DNA of 9,175 nt from CAYJAD01 sp964371225 (GCA_964371225.1 CAYJNA010000093.1:1-9175); one strand, 5' to 3'. Counted from the first letter of the stretch, positions 1 to 6,342 are shown. Notes: generated by a model from the sequence alone, not told the origin. Numbers and translations are program-made.

Positions 1-12
1 TCAAAATTCAGG

Positions 13-34
13 GAATTGTTCAGAGGTCTTATAA
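13..34 (+). repeat. Diverged repeat, copy A
   Basis: This 22-nt stretch matches 1388-1409 at 19 of 22 positions when compared directly; the shared core is CAGAGGTCT. In copy B the core is the right arm of a 9-bp inverted repeat. Here the matching left arm would lie at or beyond the window edge and cannot be checked. It may be a member of a dispersed intergenic repeat family, or a chance similarity. Confidence 0.4.
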
Positions 35-341
35 ATGAGGCTTTAAATGTTGTCCTTCTCCCCAGCCCACCAGACTCCCCAAAACACGCTCATTTTTGCC
101 TTAGTGTACCAAAGCAAAAACTGCGTAAAAACACATCTAAAATAAAGATAGTAAGTAAAAAATGTATATTATTTTTCACCTTAACTATTTTTTAACGAAA
201 ACCATATTCTCATGTTTTTATGGCAAAATATTTTATAAACAACTTATATTCTCGTGGTAATACATGAATAAGAAAAGAATTAAAAAAATTTTGAAGCTTA
301 ATTATTTTTTAATAAAAAAATGTTTTCTTATATTTTAGTTG

Positions 342-347
342 TATAAT
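342..347 (+). promoter_or_regulatory. Candidate -10 box for the first TSUP gene
   Basis: A perfect TATAAT lies 22 nt before the ATG at 370, in very AT-rich DNA. No good -35 hexamer is visible at 16-18 nt spacing, so the call rests on the -10 box, the position and the A/T-rich upstream DNA that could act as an UP element. Transcription would begin only some 15 nt before the start codon, which leaves a very short leader containing the Shine-Dalgarno sequence. Confidence 0.4.
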
Positions 348-369
348 AATAAAATTTTAAGAGGATGTC

Positions 370-1158
370 ATGGAACTCATCACCATTTTTGTCGCTGCTT
401 TAAGCATATCTGCGCTTACTCTGTATTCTGGTTTTGGCCTCGGTACATTGTTATTGCCAGCATATGCTTTTTTCTTCTCTCCAGAACTTGCTGTCATTGT
501 TACAGCCATGGTGCATTTTGCCAATAATATCTTCAAGGTAATCGTGGTAGGGAAAAATGCCGATAAAATCCTTGTCATGGCCTTTGGTATTCCTGCCATT
601 ATGGCAGCCTTTGTGGGGGCGGCAATGCTGGGTTATGTGTCACATTTTGAAGAACTAGGCCGCTATACCATAGCAGGGCATGAAGCCATTGTGACACCTT
701 TAAAACTTATCATTGCTGTTTTTATGTTTTTCTTTGCCTTAGTGGAACTCCTTCCTTCCATACGAGCTTGGAAATTTGATAGGAAATACCTTGTGCTTGG
801 TGGCTTACTTTCAGGTTTCTTTGGGGGGTTTTCAGGCCATCAAGGAGCATTACGTTCCGCTTTCTTAACCAAAGTAAATATTGAGCCGTCAGCCTTTGTG
901 GGCACGAATGCCGTGGTGGGCTTCATGGTAGATATAGCCCGCTTGCTTGTGTATGGTGTGAGTATTTGGACTGTAGGCTTTGCCACTGTGCAAACAGAAC
1001 ACGTGGGCACTCTTGCTCTTGTGGGCATGGCAGGTGCTTTAACAGGGGTACTTTTAGGCAAACGCTACTTACATAAAATCACCATGAGCCTTGTACAATC
1101 CATTACAGGTATTATGCTTCTTGGTATTGCCATAGCTTTGGGATTGGGCATACTTTAA
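370..1158 (+). CDS. TauE/SafE (TSUP) family membrane permease, short form
   Basis: A 262-residue, almost entirely hydrophobic protein with about eight predicted membrane helices, matching the TSUP family (TauE/SafE; PF01925 type). Members move sulfite, sulfonates, sulfoacetate or other small organic anions across the inner membrane. The family's two-repeat layout is visible: a glycine-rich first-helix motif GFGLGTLLLP at residues 21-30 with the downstream VHFANN segment (48-53), and a second copy starting GGLLSGFFGGFSGHQGALR (144-162) followed by FVGTNAVVGF. There is no signal peptide. The ATG at 370 follows an AAGAGG sequence at about 359-364, which sets the start. The gene stands alone, convergent with sodC, and a terminator lies about 145 nt past its stop. 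The substrate cannot be read from the sequence. It is not a close duplicate of the larger TSUP protein at 6393-7574. Confidence 0.9.
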   Translation: MELITIFVAALSISALTLYSGFGLGTLLLPAYAFFFSPELAVIVTAMVHFANNIFKVIVVGKNADKILVMAFGIPAIMAAFVGAAMLGYVSHFEELGRYTIAGHEAIVTPLKLIIAVFMFFFALVELLPSIRAWKFDRKYLVLGGLLSGFFGGFSGHQGALRSAFLTKVNIEPSAFVGTNAVVGFMVDIARLLVYGVSIWTVGFATVQTEHVGTLALVGMAGALTGVLLGKRYLHKITMSLVQSITGIMLLGIAIALGLGIL

Positions 1159-1246
1159 CACGAAGTTAGCGCATTTTATACATTATCAAATCACTACATA
1201 AAACGAAATATTTCTTATAATAAAGCCTCTGCATAATTATATTTCA

Positions 1247-1284
1247 ATAAATATTTTTATATATACCTATATAGAAATATTTAT
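1247..1284 (+). other. Long AT-only hairpin in the convergent spacer
   Basis: A 17-bp stem is formed by 1247-1263 and 1268-1284 around the loop TACC (1264-1267). All pairs are A-T except one G-U wobble on the + strand. It lies about 90 nt after the TSUP stop and 20 nt before the GC-rich terminator. It could be a 3'-UTR structure, part of a small RNA that ends at the terminator, or a cruciform-prone spacer. No T run follows it, so it is not itself a terminator. Confidence 0.55.
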
Positions 1285-1303
1285 AACACAGAAGTAAAGG
1301 CAT

Positions 1304-1343
1304 AAGAACAGGCGAAGCAAAGCTCCGCCTGTTCTTGGTTTTT
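1304..1343 (+). terminator. Intrinsic terminator, + strand
   Basis: A perfect 11-bp stem joins 1304-1314 (AAGAACAGGCG) and 1326-1336. Beyond one mismatch, a further AGC/GCT pairing closes an AAA loop. The stem is followed by GG and five T residues (1339-1343). It ends transcripts coming from the TSUP gene at 370-1158 or from an unseen RNA in the spacer. On the opposite strand no comparable T run follows the stem, so it is less suited to stopping sodC transcripts. Confidence 0.85.
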
Positions 1344-1370
1344 AGTCGCTTTAACTCACGTCAATGCTCC

Positions 1371-1407
1371 ATGAGACCTTACGCAATGAATTACTCAGAG
1401 GTCTCAT
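1371..1407. repeat. Inverted repeat with 9-bp arms
   Basis: ATGAGACCT (1371-1379) and AGGTCTCAT (1399-1407) are perfect reverse complements around a 19-nt loop. The right arm and its flank (1388-1409) resemble positions 13-34, which suggests a small dispersed intergenic element. No T run follows on either strand, so a terminator role is not supported. Confidence 0.5.
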
Positions 1408-1409
1408 AA
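1388..1409 (+). repeat. Diverged repeat, copy B
   Basis: This matches 13-34 at 19 of 22 positions and includes the right arm of the inverted repeat at 1371-1407. The two copies bracket the first TSUP gene and its terminator. Confidence 0.4.
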
Positions 1410-1515
1410 TTTAGAATAACATTATTTTCGCTTAGCCATAGCAATTGAAGAGTTATCGTTAACGCTCCAAAAGACTCCACAGAGTAAAGTCTGCAGGAAT
1501 CTTACTATACAAATA

Positions 1516-2082
1516 CTATTTGATGATGCCACCGGCTAAACGTGCGCCGCCGCCGCCAAGAGATTTAGGGGTATCAGAATAATTATCACCATGAAAATGT
1601 ATCATAAGTGAACGATTTTTTATTTCATCCAATGACTTAATGCGTGGTGCTAAAGAAGCCACAGGCGTACTGCCGTCTTTTTCAACAAAGAGAACAGGCA
1701 AGTCACCTAAATGCCCTTGTGAATCATAAGGGCCAAGGTGTTTTCCCGTATTGGCGGGGTCATAATGGCCTCCAGCACCTAAGCCGGCAACCTTTTTACC
1801 GTCTTTTTCCATGGGGTGTAAGGCGGGATTAACGTGAATATGAAAGCCATGCTGCCCTGCTGGTAAACCTTTTAAATTAGGCTGGATAATAAGCCCATAA
1901 GGGGATTCAACAAAGGTAACTGTTCCCACAGAAGCTCCAAGGCCAGAGGCATTTTCTGTGGTTAATAAAAACACTTCAACATCCAAAGACTTTGCTTTTT
2001 CTGCATGCGCAGGAGAAACAGATGCTACAAAAAGCCCCAACACAAGGAGCAAAGGAAATAAACCAAAAGTCATTCGTTTCAT
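1516..2082 (-). CDS. sodC: Periplasmic Cu/Zn superoxide dismutase lacking cysteines
   Basis: Cu/Zn superoxide dismutase, 188 residues, converting superoxide to oxygen and hydrogen peroxide in the periplasm. Residues 1-27 form a signal peptide (basic MKRMT, a leucine-rich core, then SPAHA before EK). The expected metal ligands are all present: H81 and H83 in GFHIHVN, H106 in GGHYDP (bridging), H115 in TGKHLGPY, H124 and D127 in GHLGDLP, and H162 in LMIHFHGDNYSD. The glycine-rich C-terminus GGGGAR retains the active-site arginine (R181). From memory, E. coli-type SodC proteins carry a disulfide between the Cys of NPSC and the Cys of FACGV. Here those positions are L88 and G184, and the whole precursor contains no cysteine. 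The ATG is preceded by GGAGG at good spacing. The gene is divergent from the hybrid kinase and convergent with the TSUP gene; no convincing terminator was found after it. Confidence 0.95.
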   Translation of the reverse strand: MKRMTFGLFPLLLVLGLFVASVSPAHAEKAKSLDVEVFLLTTENASGLGASVGTVTFVESPYGLIIQPNLKGLPAGQHGFHIHVNPALHPMEKDGKKVAGLGAGGHYDPANTGKHLGPYDSQGHLGDLPVLFVEKDGSTPVASLAPRIKSLDEIKNRSLMIHFHGDNYSDTPKSLGGGGARLAGGIIK

Positions 2083-2317
2083 TAGAAACCTCCAAAGTTG
2101 AAATATATTGTCTTAAATAACTATTGCACATTTTAATAAAGTTGCATAGTAATGAAGCCATACTAAATAAAATCTTATTTTTCACGAGCATAGCCGTAAA
2201 AATTCCACAGTGTACTTAGTTTTTTATGTAAAACAAACTCTTTCCATACACGTTAAAAGTACTATTTCTTACAAAAAAATACTTTTCAAAACACATTCTT
2301 GGTATTATATTGTATAA

Positions 2318-2336
2318 GATAATGATGATACATTAC
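2318..2336. promoter_or_regulatory. Weak Fur-box-like site between sodC and the kinase
   Basis: GATAATGATGATACATTAC matches 13 of 19 positions of the classical Fur consensus GATAATGATAATCATTATC. The left two hexamers fit well (6/6 and 5/6) and the third poorly. It lies about 50 nt before the kinase start, in the spacer shared with sodC (2083-2388). AT-rich DNA yields such matches by chance. Nothing else in that 306-nt spacer could be called with confidence, and no clear -35/-10 pair was found for either gene. Confidence 0.25.
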
Positions 2337-2388
2337 AAAAATTTTCCTTATATGCCCTACCATGCTTCCTGATTCCAAAGGATTTTTC

Positions 2389-5139
2389 ATGTCATATCTC
2401 TCCGTATCTCAAAAAAATCACCTAAAAAGCTTCCTTAGGCAAACTTTCCAAGAACACAAAGCCCCTATATGTAGCTGGTCATCGCAAGGCGAAGTTTTAT
2501 ACTGTTCAGCGTCTTTTTTTGAGTTTTTCAGCGCTCAATCAGAAGAGGAAATTGCCGCCAACTTCTCTTATTACAATCCTTCTTTTCAACCGGATGGAAA
2601 TTCCTCAGTCATGGCGAAAAAAAACTTTCTTGCTACAGCATTAGAAGAGCATTATTTTCGTTTTTTCTGGCTACACACTCCCCCCGGACGCGGTGAAAAA
2701 CTGGTAGAATATACGCTTACCACACTCCATTTTGAAGGCCAAACCATTGTGGTTGGCTATATGCATAATGCTAAAAATGACCAACTAAAATACACCACTG
2801 ATCGTAATATTAAGGCCGTTTTAGAAGCCTCTCCCACAGCCATGTGTTTGTGGAGCAAAGATTTTGAATTGGTAGATTGTAATGGAAGCTTTTTAGAACT
2901 CTTCAATATAGAAAAAGCTGAAGACTATCGCCTAACTCCCACAAAATATTATCCAGAAATTCAAGCCAATGGAAGAAATTCCATCGAATATGCTGCAGAT
3001 GAAATCATTAAAGCAGCGCAAGAAGGACAACGCAAATTAGAATGGATTTGGTTTGATAATGAGGGTAATCCCTTTCCCACTGAGGTTATTTTACGCAAAT
3101 TTTCCTATGATGGTGCTGAGTTTATAGCAGAATACATCTACGATTTGCGTGAACTTAAAGCCAGTCAAGCCTCAGCAAAAGAGGCAGAAGAGCGCATCAA
3201 AATGATGTTAAATGGCATGCCATTAGGCTCAAACCTTTTTGATAGAGAATTTAATAATATTGATTGTAACCTTGCTGTGCAAAAACTTTTTGGTTTCGAT
3301 GATAAAGAAGAGTGTTTAGCTGCATTTCATGGCCTTTCTCCCAAATATCAACCTTCAGGCGAGCTAAGCAGCGAGCAAGCTTTTAAATACCTCACCGCTG
3401 CTTTTAGGGACGGACATGCCCATTTTGAATGGCTGCACATGGACAGATATGGAAACCTTATTCCTGCAGAGATTACCCTTATACGCACCATGTACAATCA
3501 AGATGAAGTTATTTTAGCCTATACGCGTGATTTAAGAGAAATCAAAGCTTCGCAAGCCAAAGCAGAAGAGGCCGAACTACGAAATCAAGCCATATTAGAT
3601 GCCATGCCCATGGGTGTACACTTTTGGAATGAAAACGCTGAGCTTGTGTATTGTAATCAAGCATGCGCCATTCTTTTTGGATACGAAGATAAACACAAGT
3701 ATTTAAAAGAATTTTTTACTACCGTCCCTGAATTTCAGCCCAATGGAGAGCTTTCTGCTGCTATAATTCAACAAAACATGCAAGACGGTTTTACCATAGG
3801 TCATGCACAACTAGAATTTCTTTGCGTAAATCCGTATACAGGCGAAGATATGCCTGTGGAAGTGATTGTACGCCGTGCTTCCTACATGGGAAAAATAGGG
3901 GTTATAGGATACATCAGAGATTTACGGCCTAAAAAAGCTATGATGGCAGAAATTCACAAAACCGAAAATGACCTACGTGCAGCCAAAGAACTTGCAGAAA
4001 AAAATGCCCAAGCCAAAAGCGAATTCTTAGCTAATATGAGTCATGAAATCCGCACGCCCATGAATGGTATTTTAGGCTTACTACATCTCCTAGAGCATAC
4101 AGAGCTTAAACATAATCAACTGTATTATGTACAAAAATCTCTTTTTTCCGCTAATAATCTCATGCGCATTATCAATGATATTCTGGACTTTTCTAAAATT
4201 GAAGCCAGAAAGCTAGAGATGGAAATAGCGCCCTTTACATTACGCGAGTTATGCACTGAAATTTATGAGCTTTATGAGCCCATGAGCAGTAAAAAAGGTC
4301 TGAAATTTTTCATAGAAAAAGGGGCGCACCCTTTAACAGTTATCCTTGGTGATGCTTTACGATTAAAACAAGTTTTATTTAACCTTGTAAGTAATGCCAT
4401 AAAATTTACCTCAGAGGGAATGGTTACTTTAAGCATTGAAAAAGCAGAACAAATTGGCGAAGAATTGCATTGTCTGTTTAGCGTCACAGATACTGGCATA
4501 GGTCTTAACCAAGAACAAATCGATAAACTTTTCTCAGCTTTTTCTCAAGCGGATAGCTCTGTTACGCGTAAATTTGGTGGCACAGGTCTTGGCCTTGTTA
4601 TTTCGCGTAGCATAGCCCAGATGATGCAAGGTGATATTTGGGTGGAAAGCACCTTGGGACAAGGGGCAACCTTCTACTGTTCCAGTGTGTTTGCCATAAG
4701 CCCCAAGCAAGAAATTATAGACACTCTTGAAGGCACAGGAATTGATTATGCAAATCTTCCGCTAGGCTCAGGCCAAATACTTCTTGTGGAAGATAATGAA
4801 ATAAATCAACTTATAGCTGAAGAATTATTGCAACGAGGTGGTTATTCAGTAGAAACAGCCAACGATGGCCAAGAAGCACTGCATATGCTTCATGCAAAAG
4901 CATACGATCTCGTACTCATGGACATTCAAATGCCTATCATGGACGGCCTCACAGCCACCATGAAAATTAGAGAACAAGCACGCTATGCACAATTACCCAT
5001 TATTGCCATGTCGGCGCATGCCATGTCGGGAGATAAAGAAAAAAGCCTTGCCCATGGCATGAATGACCACTTAACCAAGCCCATAGATCCAGAACTTCTC
5101 TATAAAACATTATACCAGTGGCTTGGAACTAAATCATAA
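2389..5139 (+). CDS. Hybrid sensor histidine kinase with four tandem PAS domains and a receiver
   Basis: A 916-residue cytoplasmic hybrid kinase with no membrane helix. I start it at the ATG at 2389, which has AAAGGA six bases upstream. The in-frame ATG at 2362 would add nine residues and has no ribosome binding site. Order: PAS1 (about 11-128), PAS2 (140-255), PAS3 (269-386), PAS4 (399-516), a charged linker helix, HisKA with phospho-acceptor H552 in MSHEIRTPMNG, HATPase with N669 (N box), D701 in DTGIGL and the GGTGLGL lid, then a receiver with acidic VEDNE, phospho-acceptor D845 in LMDIQMP and K897 in LTKP. There is no HPt domain and no response regulator nearby, so the partner is encoded elsewhere or the receiver regulates the kinase itself. 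The PAS units are in register: Q-x-x-G motifs at Q67, Q192, Q321 and Q450, and Cys at 39, 164, 293 and 422. The ligand is unknown. It is transcribed alone. Confidence 0.95.
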   Translation: MSYLSVSQKNHLKSFLRQTFQEHKAPICSWSSQGEVLYCSASFFEFFSAQSEEEIAANFSYYNPSFQPDGNSSVMAKKNFLATALEEHYFRFFWLHTPPGRGEKLVEYTLTTLHFEGQTIVVGYMHNAKNDQLKYTTDRNIKAVLEASPTAMCLWSKDFELVDCNGSFLELFNIEKAEDYRLTPTKYYPEIQANGRNSIEYAADEIIKAAQEGQRKLEWIWFDNEGNPFPTEVILRKFSYDGAEFIAEYIYDLRELKASQASAKEAEERIKMMLNGMPLGSNLFDREFNNIDCNLAVQKLFGFDDKEECLAAFHGLSPKYQPSGELSSEQAFKYLTAAFRDGHAHFEWLHMDRYGNLIPAEITLIRTMYNQDEVILAYTRDLREIKASQAKAEEAELRNQAILDAMPMGVHFWNENAELVYCNQACAILFGYEDKHKYLKEFFTTVPEFQPNGELSAAIIQQNMQDGFTIGHAQLEFLCVNPYTGEDMPVEVIVRRASYMGKIGVIGYIRDLRPKKAMMAEIHKTENDLRAAKELAEKNAQAKSEFLANMSHEIRTPMNGILGLLHLLEHTELKHNQLYYVQKSLFSANNLMRIINDILDFSKIEARKLEMEIAPFTLRELCTEIYELYEPMSSKKGLKFFIEKGAHPLTVILGDALRLKQVLFNLVSNAIKFTSEGMVTLSIEKAEQIGEELHCLFSVTDTGIGLNQEQIDKLFSAFSQADSSVTRKFGGTGLGLVISRSIAQMMQGDIWVESTLGQGATFYCSSVFAISPKQEIIDTLEGTGIDYANLPLGSGQILLVEDNEINQLIAEELLQRGGYSVETANDGQEALHMLHAKAYDLVLMDIQMPIMDGLTATMKIREQARYAQLPIIAMSAHAMSGDKEKSLAHGMNDHLTKPIDPELLYKTLYQWLGTKS

Positions 5140-5166
5140 AGTAAATCACACTTATATTCATTTTGT

Positions 5167-5202
5167 AAAGCTCTTTGAGAAATAAATCTCAAAGAGCTTT
5201 TT
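5167..5202 (+). terminator. Intrinsic terminator after the hybrid kinase
   Basis: A perfect 14-bp stem pairs 5167-5180 with 5187-5200 around an AATAAA loop. The T run at 5198-5202 overlaps the stem end and continues into T-rich DNA. It begins 27 nt after the kinase stop. The A-rich left arm also gives T residues on the other strand, so it could work both ways, but no gene approaches from the right. Confidence 0.92.
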
Positions 5203-5317
5203 ATTTATTTTTTATTATGTTTTTTTGAAGATGCATTTTTAAATATTAATTATTTATTTTCAACAAGTAAAACATATAAAACACAAACATACTCTTACAC
5301 TATATTTTAAATACCTA

Positions 5318-5346
5318 TTGACTAACAAGAATCATTATTCTATGAT
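5318..5346 (+). promoter_or_regulatory. Sigma70-type promoter of the DUF169-TSUP operon
   Basis: TTGACT (5318-5323, 5/6 to consensus) and TATGAT (5341-5346, 5/6) are separated by exactly 17 nt. Transcription would start near 5353, giving a leader of about 175 nt before the ATG at 5530. This is the clearest promoter in the window. The spacer and the -35 box overlap a Fur-box-like sequence. Confidence 0.7.
5321..5339. promoter_or_regulatory. Fur-box-like operator overlapping the promoter
   Basis: Thirteen of 19 bases match the classical Fur consensus, and the right half (ATCATTATT) matches 8 of 9. It covers the end of the -35 box and most of the spacer, where a bound repressor would block RNA polymerase. 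The left half is poor, and AT-rich sequence raises the chance rate. A site for another metal or redox regulator is equally possible. Confidence 0.35.
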
Positions 5347-5356
5347 TAAGAAGCTT

Positions 5357-5378
5357 GTGAAATAATGCATTATTACAC
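5357..5378. promoter_or_regulatory. 22-nt palindrome at the start of the operon leader
   Basis: A perfect 14-nt palindrome, AATAATGCATTATT (5361-5374), is flanked by an A/A mismatch and then GTG/CAC. Six T residues follow (5379-5384). It sits just downstream of the predicted transcription start. It could be an operator read as DNA by a dimeric regulator. As RNA it would be a weak AT-rich hairpin followed by T6, a poor terminator. Confidence 0.45.
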
Positions 5379-5388
5379 TTTTTTGTGC

Positions 5389-5408
5389 ATAAGAGCTAGT
5401 ACTCTTAT
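5389..5408 (+). other. Leader hairpin, 7-bp stem
   Basis: ATAAGAG (5389-5395) and CTCTTAT (5402-5408) pair perfectly around CTAGTA. This is the second of four hairpins between the promoter and the DUF169 start codon. Confidence 0.4.
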
Positions 5409-5442
5409 ATGAATTACCTAAGTTTATTGTGAGTCGTAAAGG

Positions 5443-5471
5443 GTATTGTATGTAGCAATACACATTTTTTT
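5443..5471 (+). other. Leader hairpin followed by a T7 run, possible attenuator
   Basis: GTATTG (5443-5448) pairs with CAATAC (5456-5461) around a 7-nt loop, and seven T residues begin 3 nt later (5465-5471). The layout resembles a weak intrinsic terminator inside the leader and so suggests attenuation. The stem is short and only moderately stable. An in-frame TTG at 5446 would add 28 residues to DUF169, but it lies inside this hairpin without a ribosome binding site. Confidence 0.35.
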
Positions 5472-5479
5472 ACACTGGA

Positions 5480-5501
5480 GTGCGTATTATATAATATGCA
5501 C
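5480..5501 (+). other. Leader hairpin next to the DUF169 ribosome binding site
   Basis: GTGCGTATT pairs with AATATGCAC over nine base pairs, including one G-U wobble. The 3' arm ends 18 nt before the AGGAGG of DUF169 (5520-5525). It could influence translation or protect the message 5' end. It matches no riboswitch class I can recognise. Confidence 0.4.
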
Positions 5502-5529
5502 GACGCAAAAGGAAGATTTAGGAGGTCAT

Positions 5530-6342
5530 ATGTCTTTAAGTTATGCAGAAATGGAAAAATTGTTAATGGATTCTATGCGCCTGTATCATCACCCCATAGC
5601 CATTACATTCTTATTTACCGACGAAGATGTAGAAAAGTTCAAAGAATGTACCGCCCACGTGGTTCCGGTAAAACCATTGACATACTGTCAATGGGAAGTG
5701 GCCGCACGCATGCAAGGACTTACTGTTCTTGGCACTAAAGAAACTTTAGCCTGTTCCAATTCACGTGTAAGTTTTGGGTGGAAAGAAATTGATGAAGCAG
5801 AAATTAAAAGTCAAAAAAAATACTGTGTAGACTTAGAACAAGCAGAGCGTTTCATGCGCTCCAAACCCAAAATGCCCATGGATTCCCTCAAAGCCATAGC
5901 AGTAGGTCCCTTGGGGCAAGCCGTTATGGATCCTCACGTGGTACATTTTTACTGTGATAACATTCAATCATACCATTTCGCCGTAGACTACTCTGCCGCC
6001 ACAGATATTCACCCTCTCCCCACCATGATTACCATGAGCTCGTCTGCTTGTGGTGGCTCAGTGTATTCTTATCTCAACACCACTTTCAATTGCTGTCCTG
6101 CATGCTCTGGAAGCTATAATGCCGGAAAAACCGAGCGCGGCGAAGTTAACGTCTTTATTCCAGGTCCGCACATTGGCCCCACTGTGGAAAGACTTATGCA
6201 GCGCATGGCAGCAAACAAGGGCTCTGCTTCCATTACTCGCCCCGGCGATTATTTCCCAGGTGGCGATATCTGTAAAAACTGTCCTCTCATTATTTTCAAA
6301 AAGGGAGATAGCGACATTTGTAAAAATTGCGACAACAAGTAG
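5530..6342 (+). CDS. DUF169 (COG2043-like) protein with cysteine-rich C-terminus
   Basis: A soluble protein of 270 residues that I assign to the DUF169 family of unknown biochemical function. The family call rests on recall of its pattern: an N-terminal LYHHPIAITFLF segment, a Cys-containing PLTYCQW, a VGPLG motif, and the SSSACGG...CCPACSGS...FIPGPH central part. The start is the ATG at 5530, with AGGAGG four bases upstream; a TTG at 5446 in the same frame lacks one. The protein has 13 cysteines: C40, C53, C75, C99, C142, C174, C188, C189, C192, C248, C251, C264 and C267. The last four form two identical ICKNC motifs at 247-251 and 263-267. Such pairs of CxxC usually bind zinc or an iron-sulfur cluster; which one cannot be told from sequence. 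There is no signal peptide, so it should be cytoplasmic. A TSUP gene follows 50 nt downstream in the same orientation, with no terminator between, so the two are probably cotranscribed. Confidence 0.85.
   Translation: MSLSYAEMEKLLMDSMRLYHHPIAITFLFTDEDVEKFKECTAHVVPVKPLTYCQWEVAARMQGLTVLGTKETLACSNSRVSFGWKEIDEAEIKSQKKYCVDLEQAERFMRSKPKMPMDSLKAIAVGPLGQAVMDPHVVHFYCDNIQSYHFAVDYSAATDIHPLPTMITMSSSACGGSVYSYLNTTFNCCPACSGSYNAGKTERGEVNVFIPGPHIGPTVERLMQRMAANKGSASITRPGDYFPGGDICKNCPLIIFKKGDSDICKNCDNK

Larger units (their letters stand above)
1..369. other. Intergenic region at the left edge, upstream of the first TSUP gene
   Basis: I recognise no gene here. Positions 1-120 are noticeably richer in C and G than positions 120-369, which are very AT-rich and have long A and T runs. 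Frame 1 is open from base 1 to a TAA at 190-192, but the translation resembles no family I know and would lack its start, so I do not call it. A weak imperfect stem pairs T5GC at 93-99 with GCA5 at 114-120. The right end carries the promoter and ribosome binding site of the next gene. The stretch at 13-34 resembles another at 1388-1409. Confidence 0.6.

Noticed and set aside
93..120. T5GC/GCA5 stem in the left intergenic region as a terminator
   Set aside because: The stem is A-T dominated, has internal mismatches and serves no identified gene.
1..192. Open frame 1 from the window edge to a TAA at 190
   Set aside because: The translation is unlike any known family, and the AT-rich second half looks non-coding; a truncated gene cannot be excluded without the sequence to the left.
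1472..1492. Possible terminator for sodC on the minus strand (AGACT/AGTCT with T residues)
   Set aside because: The stem has only five pairs, a competing 4-bp pairing exists inside, and the T run is short.
2362..2388. Earlier ATG for the hybrid kinase
   Set aside because: It would add nine residues without a Shine-Dalgarno sequence, while the ATG at 2389 has AAAGGA at ideal distance.
5355..5378. CRP/HcpR- or Rex-type site around TTGTGA
   Set aside because: The half-site TTGTGA at 5355-5360 has no TCACAA at the required 6-nt spacing; the palindrome here has a different centre.
5446..5529. N-terminal extension of DUF169 from a TTG at 5446
   Set aside because: It has no ribosome binding site, starts inside a leader hairpin and encodes residues unlike the family. 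The ATG at 5530 has AGGAGG just upstream.
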